Origin: Solen grandis
Lineage: Eukaryota; Mollusca; Bivalvia; Adapedonta; Solenidae
Direction of reading: 5' to 3'
Assembly: GCA_021229015.1 (NCBI GenBank)
Contig: CM037777.1
Coordinates: 56,187,089-56,251,088 of the forward strand
Length of the DNA: 64,000 nt
The position numbers were made by a program, and so were the translations under genes. The notes beneath the pieces were generated by a model. It was not told the origin of the DNA and did not search any database. It saw nothing but the letters and a program-made list of their open reading frames with translations. This document shows positions 1 to 13,016 of the stretch, piece after piece (the stretch's first letter is position 1; each line of letters begins with the position of its first letter).

Positions 1-75
1 GCTCGTATTATCTTATTTCTAGGTGTATGTTTTTGTTATAGCTGGTAATGGATACATGAAGGGCTGCACCAGACA

Positions 76-304
76 TTAACCCTTTACCTCATGTATAGAC
101 TAGTCATGTACAAATTTATGACTTGATGAATATTAAATGACTGATATTTAAATGGCTTGTGATATTGTGGATTTTTATTTGCCACAGATGAATGTGTAGA
201 AATTGAATTATAATATTGTATGAGCAAACAGAGGAGACCCTGATCAGACAGCTCCTATAATATGCCAATGCGTCAAAATGAGTCTATATTAAGCAAAGGG
301 TTAA
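76..304. mobile_element. TTAA-flanked MITE, family B
   Basis: A roughly 229-bp element with TTAA at both ends. It begins TTAACCCTTTACCTCA and ends in AAAGGGTTAA, so it has short terminal inverted repeats. The interior has no ORF. It shares a stretch starting GAGCAAACAGAGGAGACCCT with the copy at 43739-44496. TTAA target sites with CCCTTT termini are typical of piggyBac-type transposons, so a non-autonomous piggyBac derivative is the likely class (inference). The last 30 bp resemble the end of MITE family A, so A and B may share a parental transposase. Confidence 0.7.
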
Positions 305-1099
305 TACAAAACACACTTCATAGACACAGCAATTAATGAAATAAACAAATTTGCAGACATACCTTCGACAAACGGCTAACTCTCAAAACGGGGATTGTTG
401 GTTTGAATACGTATTAAGTACATGTCATTGCCACCGATAATTATATCTATTGTGTTTAAGTGTTGGCAGTGTGCTTATGATTGTATATGCTGGTCACTAC
501 ATTTGAATTTTATGCATGGGGTCCGACGACTTATTTCGTGCAAATCTACATAAACACTCTTAAGTCCCCGGACAGATTTTGCATTCCCGACCACTTAACT
601 TCCTTATCCGTCCATAAGTACTTTCGATTGTTTATTTCCGTAAGTTCAGAACAATAGCTCGGTTGACTGTATCGCTATTTTCATTAGGACACCTCATGTC
701 CGTCTCCTATTGTATTTATATCGGTTACTTGATGAGCTGTAACACTCATTATGAGGCAGTAATCGTAACGTCACTTTTAGTTATCTCCAAAATGTATTGG
801 AAGATCTTATTATTTATTTTATTCATTTATCTTTAAAATATTCTATTATATTAAAACTATATTAAAAGTTATCCATACTAAACAGCAAACCGAATTGTTT
901 AAGTACATGTAGTAGGGGATCCCCTAAAAATATTGATATACATGTATTTTCATTGTATAAGGTATTCTTGGCTTCAATAAGAGATATAAAATACTATTTA
1001 GGGAAAACCAGACTTTCAAAAAAATCCCATAAATACATGAAAAAATCTTCCTTAATATTTGTCTATACAATCGGTGCCGTCATACATTAATATGTACAT

Positions 1100-1350
1100 G
1101 CACATGCGTATGCAATTTATATACCGGGGTTGTGGGCTCGAACCCAGTTTGAGGCAAGAACTCTTCATGACCTTCCCGGGCGCAAAGTACTGGTCCAACC
1201 CAGGAACCGTCGAGAGGGTTTAGTATAAGTTGTAAGAACTTGTTTCCCAATCGACGTAAAATAAATAAGTTTAAACTAATATACCGGTGACTGAGGTGGT
1301 AAGAGTGTCCACCTCGAAAAGGAAGGTCGTGGGTTTAATCCAGATCACGG
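1100..1350 (+). repeat. tRNA-derived SINE fragments, two adjacent
   Basis: The first fragment (about 1126-1270) contains a B-box-like GGGCTCGAACCC, then a body with AAAGTACTGGTCC and a tail ending in AAATAAATAAG. The same body occurs at 24560-24722 (plus) and on the minus strand at 29262-29405, 33250-33425 and 40880-41035. The second fragment (about 1281-1350) is a tRNA-Ser/Leu-like head (GACTGAGGTGGTAAGAGTGTCC, then a degenerate B box GTGGGTTTAATCC) resembling the head of the SINE at 22978. Both are old, incomplete copies. Confidence 0.55.
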
Positions 1351-2323
1351 AATCGCTACATTTGGTACTGTTTCAGCACACGTGATTATGGTAGTATGAA
1401 GTGACTGAATGTACAAACATCGTAGTATTATACCACTTGTACACGACCTAATATCGCTATGTGTATGGTGGCCAGTTTGTGTCATGCGCGTTAGAGATGT
1501 TGGAGATAGGCAATATAATTCACTGTCTGATTTATTAAAAGCGGGACAAAATGGCCACAAATGATGACTGTCACGTGCAGAAGGACATATTAGGCAATAT
1601 ATGTCTATTGTCTGCTTGATGTCGGTACTGATGCACTGGGAACACTAACATGGCTTTACTGAAGAAGTAAGGTATTTCCATGGAGCTAAAAAATTACAGA
1701 CCTCTCATAAAATTTTCATTTCTTTCCAAGTTCTTGAAAAGTTTTCCATACAGCAAATTGTTGAAGATATCGAAACAAACAAAGAAAAATTTCTTCCTTC
1801 ATATCAGATTTCATATCGCAAACACCTCGAAGAAGAGACAGCAGTGATATGGTAGGTATGGCTGATAATAACAGGTGACACGTTTTATTTTTGAGTAAGA
1901 ATATTGGCACTCAGGCATTGCCTGTGACCACTTATATGTATGTTTAACAAGTTTTGATGTTAATTTACAGGTCGAATTACAAAAACATGTAATGCAACCA
2001 ATTGGTCCATATACACATATAACTGTCTAACATGCTTGATCACTGTTGGTGATATATTAAAACTGATTCGTGGATCAACTCGTGATTCGCGTGTCCCATT
2101 TTGCAATTCGAGTCGGATCGCCATGTGGCTTGTAATCCACCGCCGTATAATATAAGACCTGATAATGCTAAATAATTTAATTATATCCAATTAGGCTCTG
2201 AATTTAATATTGTATTATTGTATGTTATGCTGACTGAACGCCATTAGAGGGTAGTATCAAATGGAAAGGTAGCTCAATTTTACAATGGTTTATACTTTAT
2301 GACAACATTAGACTAACAACCTC

Positions 2324-2565
2324 TTAACCCTTTCCCTCATAGAGGAAACCATGAAAAGACCTATGCGAACAGCATAAAACCAGATCAGCCTGCGAGTAAC
2401 TCGCAGGCTGATCAGGTTTTATGCTGTTCGCTGCTCCTCAGTGGTCTGGAAATGAGGATTTTGTAATTAAATTTGGTAAGGTTTAACTGTGGTTTTCTGC
2501 AGATCAGGCTTTATGTGGTACCTAATGAGTGCGTCAAAATGAGTCTATATGAGAGAAAGGGTTAA
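2324..2565 (+). mobile_element. Hairpin MITE, family A, copy 1
   Basis: A 242-bp element flanked by TTAA. It has termini CCCTTTCCCTCAT and ATGAGAGAAAGGG, and a central near-perfect palindrome with arms of about 31 bp (arm core CAGATCAGCCTGCGAG, loop TAAC). There are seven copies in this window: 2324, 21262, 23125, 24318, 25432, 43807 and 59724. The TTAA target and CCCTTT ends suggest mobilisation by a piggyBac-type transposase (inference); no transposase is encoded. Confidence 0.85.
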
Positions 2566-5500
2566 GGTAATGTCCCTGTTATGGTTCTGCTGAGCCTTGG
2601 ACCATTACGGGGACTTTACCTTAAATACGTGTAATGATAGTAATCCCAACAACTATATTTTCGCCCGATTAATACAAACGATCCCTTTGTGTAGGTATAA
2701 TCTCTTCTGACGATGGAGTTATAGATAACACAAAGGGGAATCCCACGAGTGCTGTCTGAAGTAGTCTAAACTCTCTACATAGATACATATATGTAATGCT
2801 GCACATGGCGGAAACATAACTTTAGATGATGATGTTGTTATTTATACCACTAAGAGGAACAAATTTGATATTTACTGATATCGTCATTAGGAGCTGTTGT
2901 ATAAACTATGATCACTGTTTAGCAGACAGTTGCTGTATCATTAAAAAATTAAGACAACTACCATTTTGGAAACATATTATATTTTGTAAACTTCGAACAT
3001 ATTTTGCGTATGTATGCATAGTTTTTCATTAAAAATGCCAAATCTGCTACCATTTTGTTCACAGTTTAAAATATTGTTCTAAATAACCTGTTCGTAACGC
3101 CTAGATAAAACATCTAATCTTCTATCAATTAAGGTTTATTATTCACTCAGTGCGACCAGGGTTGTTTTACTATTGTACAGAAAAAGACACAAAGTCTGAG
3201 ACACTGGTATTAGAACCACATACTAAGGCTAAGGAGTGTTGTTTTTAATTGAAATATTCACATCATGAAAAATTTAACATGTAACAGGACAACGCGCATG
3301 TTTTCTAAGTAACGAGCATAAAGCTATGTATGTCTGTTCCAATTAATCACACCAATTAGACATTAAGCATATCCCCTTTCTTTCCTTTATATAGTGCTCA
3401 GTGAAAATATGTATAATTATGTATTTATAGCTCCTCTGTTTATCGACAAATACGTTTCCTAGTAACATATGTATTAAGAGCGGTTATGGAGAAGGTAAAC
3501 AGTGTGTCTATGGCTTTAAATGCTTGTGCTCTTGTTGTAACTGTTTTACTTTCTGATATTCTTTATACCTTTTATACGTTTGTTTTATAATATCCATGTA
3601 ACTAACATATTACCTGCACTACTTGTTGTTTTCTGAAATGTCTTGTTTTAGCTGACTCCATAATATGTTATGGTCGCACGATAAATTGGTTACATATAGC
3701 AGAGTAAAACATCGCTGAACAGGACACCACCATGTTTGAATTATGTAATATATATTGCATGGCTTCGCGAGATGAGCTTGATTAACCTGCACACTATACA
3801 TGAGTGCGCGCATGCGCACGAATTTATGTGGGCGGGTCAATTAAGATCATGAGTGAAGCCACTGCAATATATGACTTGTAACATGGCCAAAATGAAGAAC
3901 GGGGGCGTAACTACGGTCTCGTGACCTTTTCAAGCAGATGATCCAAGATGTTGAGCGCTTTGGGTATCAAAGAGAACCCCTGAGAAAATGACCAATCAGT
4001 GAAGGAAAGTTTCCCTTTAGCCAATCAAATAACTTTCGAAACAGACCCTCACATTTCGGTGCCTTCCAGAACCTCTGAATAGAGAATGGTGCTGATAGAA
4101 TGTTTAAGTTGTTAGGTTGTTAGGTTATGCTTTTGCCTAATATAGTAACATGTTTTAAATGCGTTTAGTCAGCTTTTAAATGTACGTAAACTAAACAGAA
4201 AGAGAAACTTATGTATTGAATCATTGTGTATTAAGAAAAACAGAATGCAAAATGATAATAAATATTAAGGTTCATTTCATCATATAACGCAAATCAATGA
4301 AAACCTGCATATTTCGTCTGATACATATTTGCAATTAAAGAAATTTGTTTTGATTTTTTCCAACACTACTTTGCGCCAAGTAATACTTCAGATTTCAAAT
4401 GGCGGGAAAACACGGTTAATATATATAAAGACTGAATATGCACGAGAAAACTACCTTATTGAAATAACAACATTTATTAAAAGAGGAAATACTTAGTTAT
4501 TTTGAGAGGGAAACAAGACTGGTGATATACGTGCTTGGTTTTTACTAGTAAGTAAGATTAAGGAATTCGTTTTAACGTCGGCATTGACACTAACTGCCAA
4601 TTTTGTTTCTTCGCGACTGATTTTCTAAATAATTTTACAGATGTTGTAAATTAAGATTTTGTATATTCGTTTCCAAAATTTGAAAAAAGGCAATATGACG
4701 CCATTTGACATCATGGCGTTTAGAGCTAATTTTAGCAAGTTTTGTATTGTATTAAGCGCTGCAGGCTCGAAACCCACCGAACATACTTAATGCTAAGTAA
4801 CACTTAAATTCCTAAACTAGGTAGATACACGCCTCCCGCCATTTCTGTTTTAACGATATGTTCAAGTATATGACTATACTGACATGAATTGTTACCGTGA
4901 TATCTAGCAATATTTGTTAAACAGCTTTATCATCAAGAAAAGTCCCATCTTTTATTTGGACAAACGAAATCTAGTTCAAAACTACATTTGGACGGAATAG
5001 ATCTTACCATCGGGACCTAGTGTAATACTATAAATAACATAATCCATTGCACCAATATTGCTGCATTTTATAGACAGATAATGATGTTTAAATACTAAAG
5101 CTTAATAAGTTAATACCAGTACTTAGTTGAATCAAAGTGCTCAATGCGCTGAGAGACGGCAGCCGGATTAACAGGATTCTTAACTAGATTTGCATACTGC
5201 AAATGCACCGGTTTTCGTGATGAGAAACAGTTTCAAACCTGATCAGCCAAGTTATAATACCAGAAAAACAACAAAATGCAAAATGCTTTATATATCTTAG
5301 TGATTTTCTTCATTGGTGAATTCAGCTGTGACCAAAACTTAAATTAAAGGCATCTCCAAAGGAATGTGATGTCCCACTGAGCCAGGCCCCCATCTGCTGT
5401 GATATCTGGTCATCACTGCAGGGAGTCTTTAACCAATACAGTAGCTATGTGTGTAAAACCTCTGATGGGTTGATGCATAACTAAATTACCTGCTACGATG

Positions 5501-7230
5501 GAAGTGAGATAGTAGGCTAGTTTTACACATACATTCATGACCTGTTACATCCCAACTTTAAGAGCAAAGCTAGCAGAGCAGAGTTCTAATTATAGAACAT
5601 AGGTATCCAGTGAAGCACATTCTGTCAAATTTTCTCTGTTTTTATTCTGGGTCATGTATTTAAATTCTCTATAAATTCATCAATTCTCGACAGATTTGCA
5701 AAATTCTTTTTTTGTTGACGAGGTAAGACATTCTTTTTTCCAATGATGACAAAATATATCACACATTTAAACTTTAAAGGCTTTGAAATCAGTTCAAAGT
5801 ATGACCAAACTTCAAACTGCCACCAAACAACCAAATCAACCCCGATCTGAAAAAACTAAATTTCTTCAAAAAGTACTCTTTAGAGGCTTTTGATTTTACC
5901 CATATTCTTTCGATAAAATATTTTTAGATTTTGAGATATTTAAGGTCAAAGAAAAAACCAATAATCGCAATATGACCTTGACCTTTGCATTTTTTGAAAT
6001 TTTGAAACTGCGAAGTCCTTTGAAACAACAAACAATACAATCTGTGAAAATTTCATGAAGATTGATTCAAAAATAATGGCAGAATCCTCCAAAAACTAAA
6101 AAAATGCCTATTCACAAAAAAAAAATTCCTCCATGTTTTAGTGCACTTTGACCGCTTATTGAAAGCCATTTTATGCATTTTCTGAAATCGCCACCCCATA
6201 TATTTTGTGCGCAAAGATCTTCGGAATCAATTTCAAAAAACAGAATGAGCGTATCTAATCTCTAACAAAAATGGGCATGTTTTTCGTGGACACACCCTAA
6301 TTTGCCAGATTTTTTCAAAGATTCAAACATTCAACCTCTTCTAGCTCAAAAGTTTCAAAGATATGGATATTGTCACTCATCATATTTTAACGGGCAGTTG
6401 ACAGAGAACAGAATGCAAAAAACTGCATACATATAAAATGTCAAATGACAGAGTTATCGGCAATTATATGTTTTGATGCTAAACGCCACCTAGCGGCAAA
6501 ACTTAGTACTAAAATGAAAAACAAACTTAGTGGTGCACAACTTCAGATACATGTGAGTATGCATGGAAATTTTCATATTTGTAGCACTTCTAATCATGTC
6601 GCAACAGCGGCCACAAAAAAAGTGCAAAGAATAATAATAATGGAAAAAAAAAAAGGGAAAAAGAAACACAAGAAGAACAGTAGGTTTTCGCGGCTGCGTT
6701 GCAGTCCACGAAAACTTAATTATTGATACAATAGAGGCAAAACCACATGACGCAAAAACTCCATACACTCTTCTGCAACTATAATCGGTAGGAAGACAAT
6801 CGAATTCGCACTCTGTTTGCTACAAAAAAAAAAATCCGGAATTAGGGTCATGAATCTGACTGTAAGAACTTCAGAAGTAGGTCAATCTTTAGGACCCGAT
6901 TCTTATACACCATCTACTGTTACTTAAGTATAGAACTTGACAAGGTACTTGATGTTTTAGATACTTGAATGTTTGTTTCTATTTCATAGTTAAGAAATAC
7001 TCTGGGAGAAACCTAACTCACTTTCATGCAAAATTACGCGTGAACTACTTTAGGTTAATTACAGACATTCGAGGCGCTACTTTTTTTTTTCTTTTTTCAA
7101 GTATGCAAAATGGGTTGCTGTTCTGATTTATAAGTGTCACGGATATATTGTTCACGCTTAAAATGGATGGTTGTTTTTTTTTTTTTTTTGCTACATTGAC
7201 TGAGTTTAAATCACAACTTAAAAGAATTTT

Positions 7231-9682
7231 AAACAAGAGGGCCATGATGGCCCTGGATCGCTCACCTGAGTACCATTGCTACAACTGATTACAAGGTTTT
7301 TAAACAGACAAGAATTCTGATATAACTCAATCTTAAACATTTTAGCCCTGACAATACTACACACCAAATATATAAGCACTGGGCCTTATGGTTTCAGAGG
7401 AGAAGACTTAGTGCGGGATCATTTATCTCCAAAGGGCCACCATTTTGAAAATCTTGATAATGAACCATTAGATGATGCTACATTCCAAATATCTAAGCTC
7501 TAGGCCTAATGGATTCATAGAAGAAGATTTTTAAAGATTTTCCTATATAACTCTATGTTAAACAAGTGACCCCTGGTGCGGGGGCATTTATCACCATAGG
7601 GTCATGATTTGTACAATCTTGGTAATAAACCATAAGATGATGCTTCATACCAAATATCTAATCTCTAGGCCTTATGGATTCATAGAAGAAGATTTTTAAA
7701 CATTTTCCTATATAACTCTATGTAAAACAAGTGACCCCTGGTGCGGGGTCATTTATCACCATAGGGCTATGATTTGTACAATCTTGGTAATGGCCCATAA
7801 GATGATGCTACATACCAAATATCTAAGCTCTAGGCCTAATGGATTCATAGAAGAAGATTTTTAAAGATTTTTTTAAAAAACTCTATGTAAAACAAGTGAC
7901 CCCTGGTGCGGGGTCATTTATCATCGTAGGGCTATGATTTGTACAATCTTGGTAATGGCCCATAAGATGATGCTACATACCAAATATCTAAGCTCTAGGC
8001 CTAATGGATTCATAGAAGAAGATTTTTAAAGTTTTTTCTATATAACTCTATGTAAAACAAGTGACCCATGGTGCGGGGTCATTTATCACCATAGGGTCAT
8101 GATTTGTACAATCTTGGTAATGAACCATAAGATGATGCTTCATACCAAATATCTAATCTCTAGGCCTTATGGATTCATAGAAGAAGATTTTTAAACATTT
8201 TCCTATATAACTCTATGTAAAACAAGTGACCCCTGGTGCGGGGGCATTTATCACCGTAGGGCTATGATTTGTACAATCTTGGTAATGAACCATAAGATGA
8301 TGCTACATACCAAATATCTAATCTCTAGGCCTTATGGATTCATAGAAGAAGATTTTTAAAGATTTTCCTATATAACCTATGTAAAACAAGTGACCCATGG
8401 TGCGGGGTCATTTATCACCATAGGGTCATGATTTGTACAATCTTGGTAATGAACCATAAGATGATGCTTCATACCAAATATCTAATCTCTAGGCCTTATG
8501 GATTCATAGAAGAAGATTTTTAAACATTTTCCTATATAACTCTATGTAAAACAAGTGACCCCTATTGCGGGGTCATTTATCACCATAGGGCTATGATTTG
8601 AACAATCTTGGTAATGAACCATTAGATGATGCTACATACCAAATATCTAATCTCTAGGCCTTATGGATTCATAGAAGAAGATTTTTAAAGATTTTCCTAT
8701 ATAACTCTATGTAAAACAAGTGACCCCTATTGCGGGGTCATTTATCACCATAGGGCTATGATTTGAACAATCTTGGTAATGAACCATTAGATGATGCTAC
8801 ATATGAAATATCTAAGCTCTAGGCCTTATGGATTCATAGAAGAAGATTTTTAAAGTTTTTCCTATATAACTCTATGTAAAACAAGTGACCCTGGTGCGGG
8901 GGCATTTATCACCATAGGGCTATGATTTGAACAATCTTGGTAATGAACCATAAGATGATGCTACATACCAAATATCTAAGCTCTAGGCCTAATGGATTCA
9001 TAGAAGAAGATTTTTAAAGTTTTTCCTATATAACTCTATGTAAAACAAGTGACCCATGGTGCGGGGTCATTTATCACCATAGGGTCATGATTTGTACAAT
9101 CTTGGTAATGAACCATAAGATGATGCTACATACCAAATATCTAAGCTCTAGGCCTAATGGATTCATAGAAGAAGATTTTTAAACATTTTCCTATATAACT
9201 CTATGTAAACAAGTGACCCCTGGTGCGGGGTCATTTATCACCATAGGGCTATGATTTGTACAATCTTGGTAATGAACCATAAGATGATGCTACATACCAA
9301 ATATCTAAGCTCTAGGCCTAATGGATTCATAGAAGAAGATTTTTAAAGATTTTCCTATATAACTCTATGTAAAACAAGTGACCCCTGGTGGGGGTTTATC
9401 ATCGTAGGGCTATGATTTGTACAATCTTGGTAATGGTCCATAAGATGATGCTACATACCAAATATCTAAGCTCTAGGCCTTGCAGTTTTGCAGAAGAAGA
9501 TTTTCAAAGTTTGCATTTTTAAAATCTATTTTTAGCTCCTGTGACCTACTTTTTTTACCAATCTGAATAATTTGTACAACTTTGATAGAGGGCATCATAA
9601 GGATGATTCCTGTGAAGTTTGGTCAAAATCCCTTCAGCGGTTCATGAGGAGATGTTGTTTAAAGCAAATTGTTGACGACGGA

Positions 9683-9726
<44 letters not shown>

Positions 9727-9807
9727 CGGACGACGGACGACGGACGACGGACAAAAGGCGATCACAATAGCTCACCATGAGCACGTTGTGCTCAGGTGAG
9801 CTAAAAA
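7231..9807 (+). mobile_element. Tandem-core element with ACGG microsatellite, copy 1
   Basis: The left end has the hairpin GGGCCATGATGGCCC followed by ATCGCTCACCTGAG. The centre is about 13 tandem copies of a roughly 165-bp unit (landmark CCAAATATCTAAGCTCTAGG). Then come AAATTGTTGACG, an ACGC/ACGG microsatellite (9678-9752), GATCACAATAGCTCACC, a second hairpin (TGAGCACGTTGTGCTCA) and CAGGTGAGCTAAAAA. The inner CTCACCTGAG and CTCAGGTGAG are inverted repeats. The layout resembles the non-autonomous Helitron-related pearl/HINE elements described in bivalves, which also have a tandem core next to an ACGG-type microsatellite. That assignment is inference. No protein is encoded. Confidence 0.8.
9678..9752. 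repeat. ACGC/ACGG tetranucleotide microsatellite
   Basis: About ten ACGC units followed by GACGACGG-type units, located just inside the right end of the tandem-core element. The other four elements of this class carry a shorter version at the same place, directly after AAATTGTTGAC. Confidence 0.9.
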
Positions 9808-10918
9808 TCAAACTGAAAATAATTCCGTGCATGGAAGAAATTATAATTTTATAATATGGTTAAATTTTCCTCTGTGATTTTTCAATACTTTTTTGAAAGT
9901 ATACAAAATTATATTTTCTGATATTTTCCACTGGCTTTTACAGGAGTTTTCTATCTCTGCTTAATACGTCTTTAATGTAATAAATGGATGAATCTGGTCA
10001 GTTTTGAGTCTGTTGAAACATAATTATAGTTTATTCTATTTACTCGTCAAATGAAATGTATTAGATCTCTAAGCTATCCCATGGTGGATTGCATAGTTCC
10101 ATATCCTAACAAAGGGCAAATACATTTTGGAAATAACCAATACGACCGCCATTGTACATCTTTTGTATGTTGCAGTCTATGATGTAATCATATTTTTTCT
10201 ATTTTATTGCAGTTGATATTTTGTAAATACTATGACTTCACATTGTCAAAATTGAATTCTCATCATATTTTAATTTTCGTGAAAAAAAAAATGGATAAAA
10301 TAACACTGAAATATGTAGACTAATGCAAATGGTGCATAATTTGCAAATATCTTCTGTAAAATAACAGTTAAAGGCATTGAAAATGTTGATCAAATTACTT
10401 TATTTAGTATTTTGTATTGATGTCAAAACACTCTCATTGTTAACATTTTGCATTGATGAGTATTCCCGAAGACTGTCCGTAATCGGACATAATATTAAAA
10501 CCGTCCTTGAACCATCTGTTTAACTGCTACGTCACTAATTCATGTACTTACGATCTTTTAACAAAGACATACGGAAGGTGGAAAACGACAGAAAATTGAC
10601 GAAGATATGCATATATATAATTTATATTTAAAAACAATTGAATGATCTATAGTAAAAATGTCTTTCTTATTTATGCATTGAGGTAATTTTGTCGTCAACA
10701 GATTGCATCTCTTAACAAACCTGTAACACACATTTTGCTTTTCTGTCCGAAAAATATGAACTGCTTTTGGAAGAATGATGGGTCCTTAAAATAAAGAATT
10801 TACTTACTTCCTCTCTTACCACCAATTAATCAATGTATGTTGAATGAAATTATTAATACAGTTAAATATTTACACATGTATATGTAGCACTTGACCATCT
10901 CGCAAAAGGTACTTTAGT
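9808..10918. other. Gene-free AT-rich spacer
   Basis: Nothing recognisable: no ORF over 60 codons, no tRNA or rRNA, no repeat shared with the rest of the window that I can see. Confidence 0.5.
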
Positions 10919-11590
10919 TCTTTGAGAACTGAAATACTTGAATCATTTGAGAACTGAAGCACTAGAGACATTTGAGAACTGCAGTACTGGGGACATTTGA
11001 GAACTGAAGTACGGGGGTCATTTGAGGACTGAAGTACTGGAGTCATCTGAGGACTGAAGTACTGGGGTCATTTGAGGACTGAAGTATTCCGGGGTCTTTT
11101 GAGGACTGAAGTATTGGGGTCTTTTGAGGACTGAAGTATTGGGGTCTTTTGAAGACTGAAGTATTGAGGTCATTTGAGGACTGAAGTAATGGGGTCTTTT
11201 GAAGACTGAAGTATTGGGGTCATTTGAGGACTGAAGTAATGGGGTCATTTGAGACTGAAGTATTGGGGTCTTTTGAGGACTGAAGTAATGGGGTCATTTG
11301 AGGACTGAAGTATTGGGGTCTTTTGAGGACTGAAGTAATGGGGTCATTTGAGGACTGAAGTATTGGGGTCTTTTGAGGACTGAAGTATTCCAGGGTCTTT
11401 TGAGGACTGAAGTATTCCAGGGTCTTTTGAGGACTGAAGTATTGGGGTCTTTTGAAGACTGAAGTATTCGGGTCTTTTGAGGACTGAAGTAATAGGGTCA
11501 TTTGAGGACTGAAGTACTCCAGGATCATTTGAGGACTGAAGTACTCCAGGGTCATATTAGGACTGAAGTATTATGGTCATTTGAGGACAT
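10919..11590. repeat. 25-bp minisatellite, about 26 units
   Basis: A tandem array of TTTGAGGACTGAAGTATTGG-type units of 25 bp, with interspersed 27-bp variants (TATTCC insert) and a few 24-bp units. The first four or five units on the left carry GAGAACTG and are more diverged; the remainder carry GAGGACTG and are homogenised. The minus strand is open through much of the array. Because 25 is not a multiple of 3, three different 8-residue readings cycle through the apparent protein. It is not a gene. Confidence 0.9.
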
Positions 11591-11904
11591 TTTTTTATTT
11601 TTATTTTTTTTATAAGGGGCAAATATAAGATATATACTTCATACAAGAAGGTTTTCGCATTTCTATTCAATTCATGAATCTATAGTCTAAGTTAATCCAA
11701 TCAGCCAATCATAAATACATTCTATCATTTTGAGACATTTGCTTTCACGAAACAGTATTATATCATTTTGTCAGATAGCAAAATGAAAATATAACAATAC
11801 TGTTCCCTATGGTGCTGTGGCCAGCTTAAAGTTATTCTCAGGTTGACACTCCAATCATTTCAAAATGACTAAAATATTGCCATTTTGAAAAATAAATAAA
11901 TACA

Positions 11905-13016
11905 AAACAAGAGGGCCAAGATGGCCCTAGATCGCTCACCTGAGAAAAGTATCATTCATTGCCTGTACAAAACAGATTGCTTTAGAATTAAGATGAAAAG
12001 GTGAAACAATGTTCAGGAATTTTCTGACCCCATCCACAAAAGATATCATCATGACAAACATTCTGCCAAAGTTTGAGGATGATTGGACCAAAAATGTTGC
12101 CCTCAGAGTATAAACAAGATTTTTCTAAGATTTGACCTACTTTTTGATCCAACCTGACCCATTTTCAAAAGGGTTCAAGATATCATCAAAACAAACATCC
12201 TGACCAAGTTTGAAGAAGATTGGATCAAAATTGTGGCCTCTAGTGTGTAAACAAGATTTTTTCTAAGATTTGACCTACTGACCTACTTTTTAATCCAACC
12301 TGACCCATTTTCGAAAGGGTTCAAGATATCATCAAGACAAATATTCTGACCAAGTTTGAGGAAGATTGGATCAAAATTGTGGACTCTAATGTGTAAACAA
12401 GATTTTTCTAAGATTTGACCTACTGACCTACTTTTGGATCCAACCTGACCCATTATCGAAAGGGTTCAAGATATCATCAAGACAAACATTCTAACCAAGT
12501 TTGAGGAAGATTGGATCAAAATTGTGGCCTCTAGTGTGTAAACAAGATTTTTCTAAGATTTGACCTATTGACCTACTTTTTGATCCAACCTGACCCATTT
12601 TCAAAAGGGTTCAAGATATCATCAAGACAAACATTCTGACCAAGTTTGAGGAAGATTGGATCAAAATTGTGGCCTCTAGTGTGTAAACAAGATTTTTTCT
12701 AAAATTTGACCTACTGACCTACTTTTTGATCCAACCTGACCCAAAAATTTGAGGAAGATTGGATCAAAATCGTGGCCTCTAGTGTGTAAACAAGATTTTT
12801 CTAAAATTTGACCTACTGACCAACTTTTTGATCCAACCTGACCCATTTTCGAAAGGGTTCAAGATATCATCAAGACAAACATTCTGACCAAGTTTGAGAA
12901 AGATTGTATCAAAATTGTGGCCTCTAGTGTGTAAACATCAAAATTGTTGACGGACGACGGACGACTGACGACGGACAATCAAGTATCCCAAAAGCTATGC
13001 TCAGGTGAGCTAAAAA
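11905..13016 (+). mobile_element. Tandem-core element with ACGG microsatellite, copy 2
   Basis: It has the same left end (hairpin GGGCCAAGATGGCCC, then ATCGCTCACCTGAG) and right end (AAATTGTTGACG, short GACGACGGAC microsatellite, then TGCTCAGGTGAGCTAAAAA) as the element at 7231. The core differs: about six copies of a roughly 145-bp unit with landmarks GACCTACTGACCTAC and AAGATTGGATCAAAATTGTG. Units near 12740 are internally deleted. No coding sequence. Confidence 0.8.

Larger units (their letters stand above)
305..7230. other. Gene-free AT-rich stretch
   Basis: Apart from the MITE at 2324-2565 and the SINE-like pieces at 1100-1350, I see no exon, RNA gene or long ORF. The ORFs present are under 95 codons, AT-rich, and show no domain or splice context. 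Homopolymer A and T runs are frequent at 6640-6660, 7080-7100 and 7173-7189. The segment 5850-6360 has the look of an old dispersed repeat, but I cannot match it elsewhere in the window. Confidence 0.5.

Noticed and set aside
6445..6768. Overlapping 92-93 codon ORFs on both strands
   Set aside because: Low-complexity Lys-rich and Phe-rich products from A/T runs; no domain or splice context.
11018..11555. Minus-strand ORFs with a repetitive Ser/Pro/Gln-rich product
   Set aside because: They are translations of the 25-bp minisatellite; the three cycling 8-residue readings follow from unit length, and there is no start context, splice site or domain.
10919..11590. Possible CRISPR array
   Set aside because: Units are contiguous with no unique spacers, and the window is eukaryotic.
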